DNA of 64,000 nucleotides from Sphingobacterium pedocola (GTDB taxonomy: Bacteria; Bacteroidota; Bacteroidia; Sphingobacteriales; Sphingobacteriaceae), in contig NZ_MU158689.1 of assembly GCF_015209965.1 (NCBI RefSeq), positions 326,648 to 390,647 of the forward strand. Direction: 5' to 3'. The translations under genes were made by a program, and so were the position numbers. The notes beneath the pieces are model-generated. The model was not told the origin of the DNA. It saw nothing but the letters and a program-made list of their open reading frames with translations, and searched no databases. This document shows, piece after piece, positions 32,784 through 41,993 of the stretch; the first letter of the stretch is position 1, and every line of letters begins with the position of its first letter.

Positions 32784-33830
32784 GTGAAAAAAATAGATTT
32801 GAGTAAGCAGGAAATTGAAGTTGTACAAGAAGTGCTTGATCATTGGCAAGAACAAGGTCTTTTGGAACAGTCGAAAGTGACGGAACTTAAAGACAATATC
32901 GGTGAAAAAGGGTTTGAATGGAAAACAATGGCACGTTATGCCTTTTGGGTCGCATTGGCGTCTTTGGTCTTTGCTGTTGTATCGCTATTTTCTGATGATG
33001 CATTAGTAAAGTTCGTAGAACGGTTTTACGAAACACCGAATCTCGTTTTCTGTGTTTTATTTGGCGCGCTAGCCGCTCTGTTTTACGTATTGGGGTTTAG
33101 GAATAAGAAGAGATTTCCGGAAAAGACCTTCTCCAATGAAACATTGATGTTGGCGGGTTCCTTCGCGACGGCAGCATGTATTGGCTTTTTTGGACAAGTG
33201 GTGGATCGAAATACAAGTCATTTCACCATATTATTCCTATTATCGATAGTAATATATGGCATATTATCCGTGAAATTACAGAGCAAACTGATATGGATAT
33301 TTACATTAGTGGCGCTTGGTATTTGGTTTGCCACGGAAACGGCTTATCATAGCGATTGGGGCTTTCGATTTTGGGGGATGAATTACCCATTGCGATTTAC
33401 AATTTTCGGAATATTACTAACCGTATTTGCAATATGGGGACAGCCTCGAGTGCCCGTCTTGCAGCCACTTCATTCAACAAGTTATGTAGTTGGTCTCCTC
33501 TATACGATGATTGCGTTATGGTGCTTATCTATTTTTGGAAATTATAGTGATTTCGCTGCGTGGACGGAAGTGCGACAATACGAGATTTTCTACTGGGGAT
33601 TACTAGGTATTACGCTTTCTTTAGGTCTCGCATTATATGGAATGAAAGTCAAGGATAACGTCTCCAGAGATATTGGATTTATGTTCTTTTTACTGAATCT
33701 GTACACCCGTTTCGTCGAGTACCTTTGGGATAATATCAACCGCACAGTATTCTTTTTGATATTAGCCGTCTCTTTTTGGTTTGTAGGTCGCTGGTCAGAA
33801 AAGATCTGGAAAAAAAAGGGAGCGTCTTAA
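32784..33830 (+). CDS. DUF2157-like polytopic membrane protein
   Basis: The 348-residue protein has a soluble N-terminal helical segment (about 1-45: IEVVQEVLDHWQEQGLLEQSKVTEL) followed by about ten transmembrane helices. This layout, with the helical hairpin preceding the membrane region, is that of DUF2157-type proteins. No transporter motif is seen and function is unknown. It begins at GTG 32784, as no ATG gives the conserved N-terminal helix. It is a single gene divergent from uvrA and ends at a bidirectional hairpin shared with the convergent OsmC gene. Confidence 0.78.
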   Translation: MKKIDLSKQEIEVVQEVLDHWQEQGLLEQSKVTELKDNIGEKGFEWKTMARYAFWVALASLVFAVVSLFSDDALVKFVERFYETPNLVFCVLFGALAALFYVLGFRNKKRFPEKTFSNETLMLAGSFATAACIGFFGQVVDRNTSHFTILFLLSIVIYGILSVKLQSKLIWIFTLVALGIWFATETAYHSDWGFRFWGMNYPLRFTIFGILLTVFAIWGQPRVPVLQPLHSTSYVVGLLYTMIALWCLSIFGNYSDFAAWTEVRQYEIFYWGLLGITLSLGLALYGMKVKDNVSRDIGFMFFLLNLYTRFVEYLWDNINRTVFFLILAVSFWFVGRWSEKIWKKKGAS

Positions 33831-33862
33831 AGTAAGGCTAAACTGTATAAATGATCATTCAG

Positions 33863-33924
33863 AGGCTTGCCAACAATCTAAATGCCTGATTAAAAAATAT
33901 AACATTTAGTCTTTTGGACAGCCT
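33863..33924. terminator. Imperfect 22-bp inverted repeat between convergent genes
   Basis: Arms at 33863-33884 (beginning AGGCTTGCCAA) and 33903-33924 (ending TTGGACAGCCT) pair with a few mismatches over an 18-nt A+T-rich loop. It is placed between the DUF2157-like and OsmC stops. A terminator role for both strands is likely. Confidence 0.55.
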
Positions 33925-33927
33925 CTA

Positions 33928-34344
33928 TTAATTTATCTTGATACTGTAGGTGATGTCCACTCCCCCGGCAGCGAGCATATCGTGTACTGAACAATATTTT
34001 TTGACCGCAAGTTCTGCAGCTTTATGCGCTTTGACCTCGTCAATCTGGCCCTTCAACAAAAAGTTGATATGGATGGAGGTAAAGATGTTGGGAATCTCAT
34101 CACGTCTTTGTCCTTCAACTTCCACCTCAATGTCTTCTATTTCCTGCCGTTGTTTTTGAAGAATGGTAGTGAGGTCAAAAACGCTACAGGATCCCAAAGC
34201 CATCAAAATAAGTTCCATTGGCCTTACACCTTTGCCCTCTCCTCCGATAGATTCGGAACCGTCTATGTTTACGCTAACAGGAGACAGTTCACTCAAGGCC
34301 TCAAAGTGAACAGCTTTATTTTTGCGATTTAAGTGGACTTTCAT
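33928..34344 (-). CDS. OsmC/Ohr-family protein
   Basis: The 138-residue protein matches the OsmC family: a beta-strand N-terminus with IGGEGKGVRPMELILMALGSC, then KKYCSVHDMLA. The two Cys (near residues 54 and 117) are the peroxidatic and resolving pair of peroxide-reducing family members. It resembles the YhfA-like OsmC subgroup. It likely reduces organic hydroperoxides using a lipoyl or thiol reductant. It is a single gene, with a full consensus promoter at 34364-34395 on the minus strand. Confidence 0.9.
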   Translation of the reverse strand: MKVHLNRKNKAVHFEALSELSPVSVNIDGSESIGGEGKGVRPMELILMALGSCSVFDLTTILQKQRQEIEDIEVEVEGQRRDEIPNIFTSIHINFLLKGQIDEVKAHKAAELAVKKYCSVHDMLAAGGVDITYSIKIN

Positions 34345-34363
34345 ATGAACTGTTTTAGATGAA

Positions 34364-34400
34364 CAAACTTAGATAAAATGCTTTGCATTCACAAACTGAC
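34364..34400 (-). promoter_or_regulatory. Promoter of OsmC gene; copy of a repeated promoter cassette
   Basis: On the minus strand TTTG (34395-34392), a 20-bp spacer and TAAGTTTG (34371-34364) give a perfect Bacteroidetes promoter, 20 bp before the OsmC start. The whole 37-bp stretch is nearly identical (34 of 37 aligned columns, including the spacer) to 51954-51989 upstream of ccmB. Confidence 0.7.
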
Positions 34401-34678
34401 GTAGTGAGATCCGTCATACTTAGTTATAAACGAAACCCACACGTGTTGTCGCCCAAAAAAGACGGGAATAACTCGTGCAAGCTGCATCGTCATTTAAAAC
34501 AATTTATTCGAATGAAACTTAGGTGAATTTGGCTTTATGTGTAAATATAATCGCGTTACATATAAAGCTAAATTTATCGGTTTACCTACGGTGAGCTTCC
34601 TACGGTCGGTTCTCCTCGGCCAATGAGAATTTATTATAGAGGAAATATACGAATCGCTTGTCTGCTGAGTGTGAAATA
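34401..34678. other. Intergenic region with a hairpin, no gene seen
   Basis: The gap between the OsmC and SGNH genes holds no credible ORF. A 19-bp inverted repeat with a few G-T or mismatched pairs (34526-34544 with 34556-34574) surrounds TATAATCGCG. It could be a transcript end, an operator or REP-like DNA. Confidence 0.4.
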
Positions 34679-34713
34679 AAGCGAGGCCCGAGCGTGTTTA
34701 TCGGGCCTCGCTT
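34679..34713 (-). terminator. Terminator after SGNH lipoprotein gene
   Basis: A G+C-rich stem of 13 bp (AAGCGAGGCCCGA at 34679-34691 with 34701-34713) and a 9-nt loop lies 19 bp after the stop codon at 34732 on the minus strand, followed on that strand by TTTATTTC. Confidence 0.8.
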
Positions 34714-34731
34714 ATCTTTATTAAGATCCTA

Positions 34732-36030
34732 CTAAGGATATTTAACACCTCTGTACTTGGTCACATCAACCTTTGGTACTCGTGCATTATACTTCGTATT
34801 GATCGCGTCGATAAATAAGTTGGCGATTAAGGCGTTTCCTATAGGTGTAAGGTGAATACCGTCTAACGAAAAAGCATTCCCCTGTATAAAAGCAGCGCTA
34901 ACATTTATTCCGTTATAAGAAACTCCAGTTGTTTTTACCTTATTTAAATAAGCATGTGCATCGGCAATAGCAAGTTGTTTGCTCTCTGCCACTTGTTTGA
35001 TAACCGTGTTAAATGCATTGACACGACCGGCTATCTCAACCACTTCATCTTTATCAATCACAAAGCGATCATGTAATGGGTTTAGCGGTGTTAAACCATA
35101 ATATTGAATACCATTACTTGTTTTTCCGAGTGTGTCGGTCGGAAAAGATAAGGTAAAGAGATCTTCTGCTGTTGCGATACGTGGCCCCGATGCCGTAGAG
35201 ATGTAGATTTCCTTAAATGCGCCGCCTGTAGACGCTTCAACCCCTGCTTTTAAACGGTCAGTCGTTACCGTAGTAAAAAATGGTATGGCGGTTACATCAG
35301 GAATGGTGGCTACAACACCTTTTTTTTCGTTCTCCGTTAGCTTATTGATGAAGCCTCCGTACCCATTCGTGAAAGTCGTTACCGAGGTAAAAGTCGTAGT
35401 AGCATCGCCTACTGTTTCATAAGCGCCATTCATGGCATATCCCAGTATATCGTTGTTACCTAACCAAAAGGAGAAAAAGCTATGGTCTCTCGTGGTCACG
35501 AAATCGAAATAACTTTTTGCGTTCACCTCTGCATCAGACAAGAGGCGTTCAAAATACATATTTAATCCGCCAAATTGAGGTACGTAAGCGAGATCCACCC
35601 GCATACCCGGTACGCCATAGTTTTGAATTTCTCCGGTATATTTGGTCAGTTTTCCAGCTTCCCGGTAAGCTAAATTGGAAGTTATCTGCTCCATGACAGG
35701 CTGACCATCAGTAAGTGATTTCAATTGCAGGTATCCCGACCCGTTACGTTGCTCTTCCGAAAAAAATGGCGAATTAAAATTGCCTCCTCCAACATTCTTC
35801 AATTGTTCAGCAATCAAGTTTGGAAAAGCGACTTGTTGCCCCTCAAGGTAGAGTCCTCCGTCGGCGAAACCAGCGGTAAGCGAATTGCCAATAGCAATAT
35901 ACGTTGAAAAATCTACATCCGACCCTGCGGACGATTCGTATGAATCTATTTCAGGAGCACAGGAATATGCAGTAAGAGATAGGGAAATAATTCCTAAATA
36001 TACTTTTATCGTGTTGTTAAATCTTTTCAT
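34732..36030 (-). CDS. SGNH/GDSL-type hydrolase lipoprotein
   Basis: The 432-residue lipoprotein has a lipobox ending at C24 (LTAYSC). The SGNH elements are IAIGNSLTAG (nucleophile S50), Gly in PGMRVDLA, Asn in WLGNNDILG, and DGIHLTPIGN (Asp and His near residue 395). It would act as a lipase or esterase at the outer membrane. The gene lies 7 bp downstream of a FadL-type channel gene, a pairing seen repeatedly in Bacteroidota and suggesting release of fatty acids or hydrophobic compounds outside and uptake through the channel. Confidence 0.88.
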   Translation of the reverse strand: MKRFNNTIKVYLGIISLSLTAYSCAPEIDSYESSAGSDVDFSTYIAIGNSLTAGFADGGLYLEGQQVAFPNLIAEQLKNVGGGNFNSPFFSEEQRNGSGYLQLKSLTDGQPVMEQITSNLAYREAGKLTKYTGEIQNYGVPGMRVDLAYVPQFGGLNMYFERLLSDAEVNAKSYFDFVTTRDHSFFSFWLGNNDILGYAMNGAYETVGDATTTFTSVTTFTNGYGGFINKLTENEKKGVVATIPDVTAIPFFTTVTTDRLKAGVEASTGGAFKEIYISTASGPRIATAEDLFTLSFPTDTLGKTSNGIQYYGLTPLNPLHDRFVIDKDEVVEIAGRVNAFNTVIKQVAESKQLAIADAHAYLNKVKTTGVSYNGINVSAAFIQGNAFSLDGIHLTPIGNALIANLFIDAINTKYNARVPKVDVTKYRGVKYP

Positions 36031-36037
36031 AATGTTG

Positions 36038-37258
36038 TTACCATTTGTAAGTTAGCGATATACCTGGGGCATGGATGTTTGTCTTATATGTACCTGATAA
36101 TCCCGAAGCTTTGTTCGTTACGGTACGCGCCTGCATTTGTTGAAATACATACGCCGCAGTTAAGTCCCATTTGTCTGAAAGCAGGTATGTAAAACCTGCA
36201 GAGGCCATAACCCTGTTGTTGTCTGGTGTCTCCGGCGAAACATATGGTCCCCTTACAGGAGAAAAAACATATCCTACGCCCGCTCGTAAAGTGAGATCCT
36301 CACAAGTTCTGTAGTTAATCCCCACCTTACCTGAAAATGCATTTTCATATTTTTTTTCTTGGTGCGTATCCTGTAAAACTGGCGTGTTGTCCGCGTAATC
36401 AAAGTCTAAACTTTTATAAATGTCATATCCAATAAACGTCGCATCGGCGGCAATATCTACTTTCGTACTGGCAGGGAAACTTATGCCGAAATTAAATGAG
36501 GCCGGTAGCGGAAGTTCTGCATTAAAAGTGGTATTTGGAAAAGATGCTGCTAGAGACGAGGGGACAGAAAATTCGGCATCGCCGTCTTTTAATTTGGTAA
36601 TCACCTTCGAGCGGTAGCTGAGGGATAACGCTACATTGTTTTCCAAATGATAATGTATCCCTATGTTGTATCCCGTACCAGTTCCCGTACCCGACAGGTT
36701 CGCTTGGCCACTACTGCCGTCGGCCATAGATACAGGTAAGGAACGAGATAGGTCAACAAGTCCAACATTGTATACGAATCCGCCACCAATACCAAAATTT
36801 TCAGTTAGTTTAAAACTTAGCGTAGGTTGTATATAAATAGCTCTCATCTGTAAATGGTTGAGCTCATATTTGCCCGGCCAATCTGTACCCCAATCCACCG
36901 AACCTCCGAAGGGCGTGTAGACCCCGATCCCTGCTTTCCACCAGGAGTTCTTCGGACCGAAAGTAGCAAAAACAGAAAATGGAGGGGTAATCTTAAATTT
37001 CGTGTCGTGAATTTCTGTACTGTTGTATTCCCTAAATGCAGATCGGTACATGACAGCGGATGCGCCGACGGAAATGCCGTTTCCATCCATCTTGGATAAA
37101 GCGCCAGGACTGTAAAAAATGCTTGCCTCATCGATAAATAGCGCTGATCCAGCACCAGCCATACCCACCGCCTTCTGACTTTGTGTATTGACTTGCGAGC
37201 CTTGTGCAAATAATAAACTAGGACTCGCCAATAATAAACTTAGTAGTAATTTTTTCAT
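36038..37258 (-). CDS. OmpP1/FadL-family outer membrane transporter
   Basis: The 406-residue protein has a signal peptide (about 1-18, ending LLFAQG) and a FadL hatch region (SQVNTQSQKAVGMAGAGSALFIDEASIFYSPGAL), then about fourteen amphipathic strands ending with an aromatic C-terminus (ISLTYKW), as for BAM substrates. The family takes up long-chain fatty acids and other hydrophobic molecules. It is the first gene of an operon with the SGNH lipoprotein. A 203-bp A+T-rich gap separates it from divergent tpx. Confidence 0.93.
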   Translation of the reverse strand: MKKLLLSLLLASPSLLFAQGSQVNTQSQKAVGMAGAGSALFIDEASIFYSPGALSKMDGNGISVGASAVMYRSAFREYNSTEIHDTKFKITPPFSVFATFGPKNSWWKAGIGVYTPFGGSVDWGTDWPGKYELNHLQMRAIYIQPTLSFKLTENFGIGGGFVYNVGLVDLSRSLPVSMADGSSGQANLSGTGTGTGYNIGIHYHLENNVALSLSYRSKVITKLKDGDAEFSVPSSLAASFPNTTFNAELPLPASFNFGISFPASTKVDIAADATFIGYDIYKSLDFDYADNTPVLQDTHQEKKYENAFSGKVGINYRTCEDLTLRAGVGYVFSPVRGPYVSPETPDNNRVMASAGFTYLLSDKWDLTAAYVFQQMQARTVTNKASGLSGTYKTNIHAPGISLTYKW

Positions 37259-37461
37259 ATGCGTATAGTTTGACGTTTATATTTTTCTGTTCGAAACTTT
37301 GATGATAAACTTTTTATCACGTCTAGTTCATATGTATTTCGGTTAGCTAATGACGATAAATATAATGCTAACATAGTATTTTTTTGTTAATAAAAATAAT
37401 TTTTTGTCTTTTTTTAATAGAGTTACCTGAATTAGCTATATTCAAAAAAAAATAATTTATC

Positions 37462-37959
37462 ATGAGTCAAGTAAAATTTAAAGGAAGTCCTGTAGATACA
37501 AAGGGCACATTACCTGAAGTAGGAGCTAAAGCTCCCAATTTTTCATTAACTGGAGGAGATTTATCGCAAAAAACACTCGGAGATTTTGCAGGTAAGAAAG
37601 TGATTTTAAATATTTTCCCTAGTGTAGATACAGGTACATGTGCGGCTTCTGTACGGAAATTCAATGAAAAGGCCTCTAGTTTAGAAAATACGATCGTGTT
37701 ATGCATTTCTAAGGATTTACCTTTTGCACAGGGACGTTTTTGCGCAGCCGAAGGATTGGAAAATGTCGTTTCACTATCTGAGTATAAAGATGCTAATTTT
37801 TCAGATGCATATGGCGTTAAGTTTGTTAGCGGCCCTTTGGAAGGTTTATTGAGCCGTGCTATAGTAGTGTTGGATGAAAATGGACATGTAACATATACAG
37901 AACAAGTAGAAGAGACCGTAGAAGAACCGAATTACGATGCTGCATTAGCTGCGCTATAA
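37462..37959 (+). CDS. tpx: Thiol peroxidase Tpx
   Basis: The 165-residue atypical 2-Cys peroxiredoxin reduces peroxides with thioredoxin. The peroxidatic Cys is C60 in [11 protein letters not shown] and the resolving Cys is C94 in GRFCAAEG, the same spacing as in E. coli Tpx. The length is typical. It is a single gene preceded by a very A+T-rich region and followed by about 150 bp with the gmd promoter. Expression is probably high, judging from regular A/T-ending codons and a short clean leader. Confidence 0.97.
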   Translation: MSQVKFKGSPVDTKGTLPEVGAKAPNFSLTGGDLSQKTLGDFAGKKVILNIFPSVDTGTCAASVRKFNEKASSLENTIVLCISKDLPFAQGRFCAAEGLENVVSLSEYKDANFSDAYGVKFVSGPLEGLLSRAIVVLDENGHVTYTEQVEETVEEPNYDAALAAL

Positions 37960-38061
37960 TTCGGATCCTTTTACAGAATTATGGAGGAAAAGTTTATAAC
38001 CGATATTTTTCATAGCTCTGTTTGTGCTTATCATAACTTTCCTTCTATATGTTTCAGTTGC

Positions 38062-38092
38062 TTGCATATAAAGGGAAAGTTATCTAAGTTTG
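38062..38092 (+). promoter_or_regulatory. Promoter of gmd
   Basis: TTG (38062-38064), 20 bp, then TAAGTTTG (38085-38092) fits the Bacteroidetes consensus, and TTATCTAAGTTTG occupies 38080-38092. The predicted start near 38099 leaves a leader of only about ten bases before ATG 38109. Confidence 0.55.
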
Positions 38093-38108
38093 GGCAATAT
38101 TGCTTAAT

Positions 38109-39260
38109 ATGGAATCAAATACGCGTAAGACGGCCCTTATTACTGGAGTAACCGGTCAAGATGGAGCTTATTTAGCTGAATTTTTGCTTAAAAAAGGTTA
38201 CATTGTACATGGTTTAAAAAGGAGAAGTTCGCTTTTCAATACAGATCGAATCGATCATCTTTATCAAGATCCTCATTTAGACAATCGTAATTTTATTCTT
38301 CATTACGGGGATTTGACAGATGCTACTAATTTAATTCGCGTCATTCAGCAAGTACAGCCGGATGAAATATATAATTTGGCCGCACAATCTCATGTAAAAG
38401 TAAGTTTCGATACGCCTGAGTATACGGCTAATGCCGATGGTATAGGAGCCCTTCGCATATTGGAAGCGGTGCGTTTGCTAGGGTTGACGGAAAAAACGAG
38501 AGTTTATCAGGCTTCTACCTCCGAATTATACGGATTGGTACAACAAGTGCCTCAGAGTGAAACTACTCCATTTTACCCACGTAGCCCATATGCTGTTGCC
38601 AAAATGTATGGGTATTGGATTACGGTAAACTATCGCGAAGCATATAATATGTTTGCATGTAATGGGATTTTATTTAATCATGAAAGTCCCGTTCGCGGAG
38701 AAACATTTGTCACACGTAAAATTACCAGAGCCGTCGCAAAGATTGCTTTGGGTCTGCAGCATAAATTATATTTGGGAAATCTCTCAGCACAACGAGATTG
38801 GGGGCATGCTAAAGACTACGTTGAGGCTATGTGGCTTATTTTGCAACAAGAAAAGCCAGAAGATTTTGTTATTGCTACAGGTGTGACGACAACCGTTAGA
38901 GACTTTGTACGATTGAGTTTCGGTGAACTGGGGATCGAAGTTGAATTTAGCGGTCAGGGGGAAAACGAAAAAGGTGTGATAATCGATAGGGATGAAGAAC
39001 GTTTACAGTTATTAAACATAGATCCAGAACGTATAAAATTGGGTCAGACGGTAGTTAAAGTCGATTCGAGTTACTTTAGGCCTACTGAAGTGGATTTACT
39101 AATAGGCGACCCATCAAAAGCACAACGTCAGTTGGGATGGAAACCTAAATATACCCTTGAAACACTGGTTTCTGAAATGGTACTATCCGATTTACACCTT
39201 ATGCACAAGGAGCAATATCTCAAAGAGGGTGGGTTTGACGTCCTTAATTACTTCGAATAG
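38109..39260 (+). CDS. gmd: GDP-mannose 4,6-dehydratase
   Basis: The 383-residue extended SDR converts GDP-mannose to GDP-4-keto-6-deoxymannose, first step to GDP-fucose and related sugars. The NADP site [16 protein letters not shown] lies near the N-terminus. The catalytic set is the Thr/Ser-Glu pair in [10 protein letters not shown] and [12 protein letters not shown] (YxxxK), and the substrate loop is [18 protein letters not shown] start at ATG 38109; TTG 38100 would be almost leaderless. No fcl gene follows here, so the later steps must be encoded elsewhere. Confidence 0.97.
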   Translation: MESNTRKTALITGVTGQDGAYLAEFLLKKGYIVHGLKRRSSLFNTDRIDHLYQDPHLDNRNFILHYGDLTDATNLIRVIQQVQPDEIYNLAAQSHVKVSFDTPEYTANADGIGALRILEAVRLLGLTEKTRVYQASTSELYGLVQQVPQSETTPFYPRSPYAVAKMYGYWITVNYREAYNMFACNGILFNHESPVRGETFVTRKITRAVAKIALGLQHKLYLGNLSAQRDWGHAKDYVEAMWLILQQEKPEDFVIATGVTTTVRDFVRLSFGELGIEVEFSGQGENEKGVIIDRDEERLQLLNIDPERIKLGQTVVKVDSSYFRPTEVDLLIGDPSKAQRQLGWKPKYTLETLVSEMVLSDLHLMHKEQYLKEGGFDVLNYFE

Positions 39261-39331
39261 TTAAATTGGAATAATTTTTGATATCCAATGAGCAATGAGG
39301 AATACGAACGACAATCGGAAAAAATACAATA

Positions 39332-40273
39332 GTGAGCAAGACTATGGAAGTTAAAGGTGCAAGTCAACGAAGCGGAGAGTCGGAGGAGAAAAAAGACAAT
39401 TCCAAAATTTATTTTTTTATTATAGCTATAGTCGCGTTATTGATGACTAACGTCTATTTCTATGTGAAATTTAAATCTTCGGGGGAAAAACTTTATACGA
39501 TAACATTAGAGAAAGAAAGTCTACAAATTGAAATAGATCGAATTGAAGCCGAATTGGATAATTTAGGTAATCAAGATATTGCGCTGTCCGGAGAGATCAT
39601 TGCATCAGAGCGTGAGGCAAGAAATATGATTGAAGGGCTTCGGGAGAAACTAGAAATTTCAGGCATATCAGAGGATGAGCTGGCGTCTGCAAGACAACAG
39701 GTAATTCGTCTGAAGAAAGATGTTGCCGATTTGAAGGTAAGTATGAATGAACTGAGGCTTCAGAACGATATGTTGGCAAGAGAGAATGAACTACTCTCAT
39801 CTAAAGTTCGAGAAAGGTCACAGCGTATTGAGGAAATCTCACTTAAAAATAAAGATCTCAATGATAAAGTTAATATTGCTTCGTCTATTAAAGTTTCCAA
39901 TATACAGATTAATGGTATTGAAATATCTAGAAGGGGCAATATTGAAATAGAAACTAAGGCAAAGAGAGTTGATGAACTACAAATTAAATTTACTATTGCC
40001 GATAACCCGTTGGCTGTTGAAGAAAATAAAGACGTTTTTATTCGTGTAATAGATCCACAAGGTAATTTAATCGCCAATCCAAATAACGTTTTTTATATTC
40101 ACGGTGATAAACTTCAATATTCTACTAAAGAGTCAATTCGTTTTACCAATAGAGGAGAAGAGTATCAGTTCTTATGGAAGGATGCAAGTCAGGGATTTAA
40201 GAAAGGGGCATATACGGTGTTATTGTATGCCGATAATGCTATTATGGGCAGATCGAGTGTTGTTTTGAAATAA
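39332..40273 (+). CDS. Single-pass coiled-coil membrane protein of unknown function
   Basis: The 313-residue protein has a charged cytosolic N-terminus, one helix (about 28-45: YFFIIAIVALLMTNVYFYV), an extended heptad-rich coiled coil (about 50-180) and a C-terminal beta domain (about 185-313: VSNIQINGIEISRRGNIEIETKAKRV...GAYTVLLYADNAIMG) that looks like a periplasmic Ig-type fold. No enzyme motif is seen. Translation begins at GTG 39332 or ATG 39344. It follows gmd by 71 bp and may be cotranscribed, suggesting an envelope or polysaccharide role, but the family is not recognised. Confidence 0.7.
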   Translation: MSKTMEVKGASQRSGESEEKKDNSKIYFFIIAIVALLMTNVYFYVKFKSSGEKLYTITLEKESLQIEIDRIEAELDNLGNQDIALSGEIIASEREARNMIEGLREKLEISGISEDELASARQQVIRLKKDVADLKVSMNELRLQNDMLARENELLSSKVRERSQRIEEISLKNKDLNDKVNIASSIKVSNIQINGIEISRRGNIEIETKAKRVDELQIKFTIADNPLAVEENKDVFIRVIDPQGNLIANPNNVFYIHGDKLQYSTKESIRFTNRGEEYQFLWKDASQGFKKGAYTVLLYADNAIMGRSSVVLK

Positions 40274-40937
40274 AGTCTGCAGAATATTAAATAATTATTT
40301 TCTCCTTATCACGCCTAACTTTTTGTTTAATGCCGAAAAACGGATCACCCAAGATCTAAAGGATATTGCTAGTATTAAAAGAAGGTTTCTTTTGGATAAT
40401 ATTTTTTGTCCTCACCGCCGGACGGGCTCTTCCTTTTTTTATAAAAAGAAAGAAAAAATCGTCGCTGTACTGGCTCGCTACAACGTTTCTTCCTTCCTGC
40501 AAACCGCGATCCACTAAGGCGACATTTACCGAACGTGTAAGGGTAGGGCATTTTGTCAAAAATATTGATCTTATACTTCAGCTGAACTAAAAAGGACGGC
40601 CTTATCGAATTTGGACGTGCAGGCAGCAGATGATATGTTGCAGAAGCGTACAATCAGCACTTAACCAAGCAGATCTCAGCCCTCGAAATGGGATAGCGCG
40701 GTGGAGGCCTAAGAGCTGCGCACTGTATCATCGCGTCGCCAGAACGACAAATACGGTATCAGCCTTGATTTTTTGTTTCGTTTTTTATCAAGAAAAAATG
40801 AAAGCCTCGTCGCGGCGAGCGACAAACTGGCTAATTAAATCCTTCTTTTAATACTAACAATCTACAGAAATCTTGCTTAATCCAACGACTAATCAAGATC
40901 CATTGCTATTGATGCAGATGGTTAGCGTATTGATTAC
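40274..40937. repeat. 664-bp gene-free region with decayed, G+C-raised DNA
   Basis: All six frames have only short overlapping ORFs with low-complexity Lys/Phe/Arg-rich translations, so I call no gene. The section 40420-40820 has raised G+C for this genome and contains CTTCCTTTTTTTATAAAAAG-like and TCGTCGCGGCGAGCGA inverted repeats. It resembles the island at 8.9-9.4 kb in style (T-rich hairpin beside G+C-rich segments), though not in exact sequence. Decayed repeat or remnant of a mobile element are both possible. Confidence 0.45.
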
Positions 40938-41990
40938 TTAACTCGTCAGATTTTCTTTTTTTGGAAAAACAAGTGAAGCAATAATACTTATGGCCAGTAT
41001 ACCGATAATTATTATCAACGAATGTATGGTTTTAAACCCGAGTTGTTCTAACCAATCATGTAATAGCATCTTTGCACCAATGAACACCAATAAGAAGGCA
41101 AGACCTACTTTTAGGTAATGGAATTTATGGATAATATTTACCAGCAGGAAGAACATAGATCGTAATCCTAAGACGGCAAAAATATTAGAAAAGAACACAA
41201 TGTAAGGGTCTTTAGTGATAGAAAATATTGCTGGGATTGAATCTACTGCAAAAATCAAATCTGTAAATTCAATGACCAATAACACCAAAAAAAGAGGGGT
41301 CATATACTTCACACCATTTTCGAGATGAAAGAAGCGTCCTCCATCCATTTTGTGCGTAACTTTGAAATACTTGGAAGCAAATTTTACGACACGGTGGTTT
41401 TGAGGATCGACCTCTTCTTCCGTATTACGGTTAATAAACATATTAATGCCCGTATACACTAAGAATCCTCCAAAGACGTAAAGTATCCAACCGAATTTAG
41501 CAATCAGTGCGGCCCCTACGAAAATGAAGATACAACGTAATAATATAGCACCTATGATTCCCCATACCAATACTTTATGGTAATATTTTTCAGGGATACC
41601 GAACGAAGAGAATAGCAGTACCATAACAAAAATATTGTCGACAGAAAGCGCGTATTCAACGACGTAGCCAGTCAAATACTCGATGGTCAAATTTTTGTTG
41701 TAAATTTGGATACTTGCTGCAAGATCGGATTCAATGATTTGAATGTTGTGGTAATTTTTTGCGATGATTTCCTTGAGCCGAGCTATGTCGTGGATGTTAT
41801 GCAGTTCATTTCCCCAAAAATAAAGTACTAGCCCGAATGCCAAAGCAAAAAGCACCCAGACCGTAGACATGATCGCTGCGGTTTTGAACGAGACAGGTTT
41901 GTCCCCTTTGGAAAACAACCCTAGATCTATAGCAAGCATGAGGATGATAAAAATTATAAATCCTCCAAAAAACATTAACTCGTGACTCAT
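40938..41990 (-). CDS. TerC/Alx-family integral membrane protein
   Basis: The 350-residue protein has about nine transmembrane helices. The TerC signature is clear: acidic residues in helices (MLAIDLGLFS, EYALSVDNIFVMVLLFSSF, LVVIEFTDLIFAVDSIPAIFSITKDP). The family is linked to manganese export, metal loading of exported proteins and tellurite resistance. A longer loop (about 62-92: ELHNIHDIARLKEI...) separates helices 2 and 3. No tellurite ter operon genes surround it. It ends the transcript of the polyprenyl synthase gene, 3 bp downstream. Confidence 0.92.
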   Translation of the reverse strand: MSHELMFFGGFIIFIILMLAIDLGLFSKGDKPVSFKTAAIMSTVWVLFALAFGLVLYFWGNELHNIHDIARLKEIIAKNYHNIQIIESDLAASIQIYNKNLTIEYLTGYVVEYALSVDNIFVMVLLFSSFGIPEKYYHKVLVWGIIGAILLRCIFIFVGAALIAKFGWILYVFGGFLVYTGINMFINRNTEEEVDPQNHRVVKFASKYFKVTHKMDGGRFFHLENGVKYMTPLFLVLLVIEFTDLIFAVDSIPAIFSITKDPYIVFFSNIFAVLGLRSMFFLLVNIIHKFHYLKVGLAFLLVFIGAKMLLHDWLEQLGFKTIHSLIIIIGILAISIIASLVFPKKENLTS

Positions 41991-41993
41991 ATC

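Noticed and set aside
40323..40851. Overlapping frames of 60-90 codons on both strands
   Set aside because: They compete with each other, have odd composition (runs of Lys, Phe and Arg) and no recognisable domain; treated as noncoding.
40938..41990. Part of a tellurite-resistance ter operon
   Set aside because: The TerC-like gene is linked to a polyprenyl synthase, and no TerD/TerA/TerZ-type genes are nearby.
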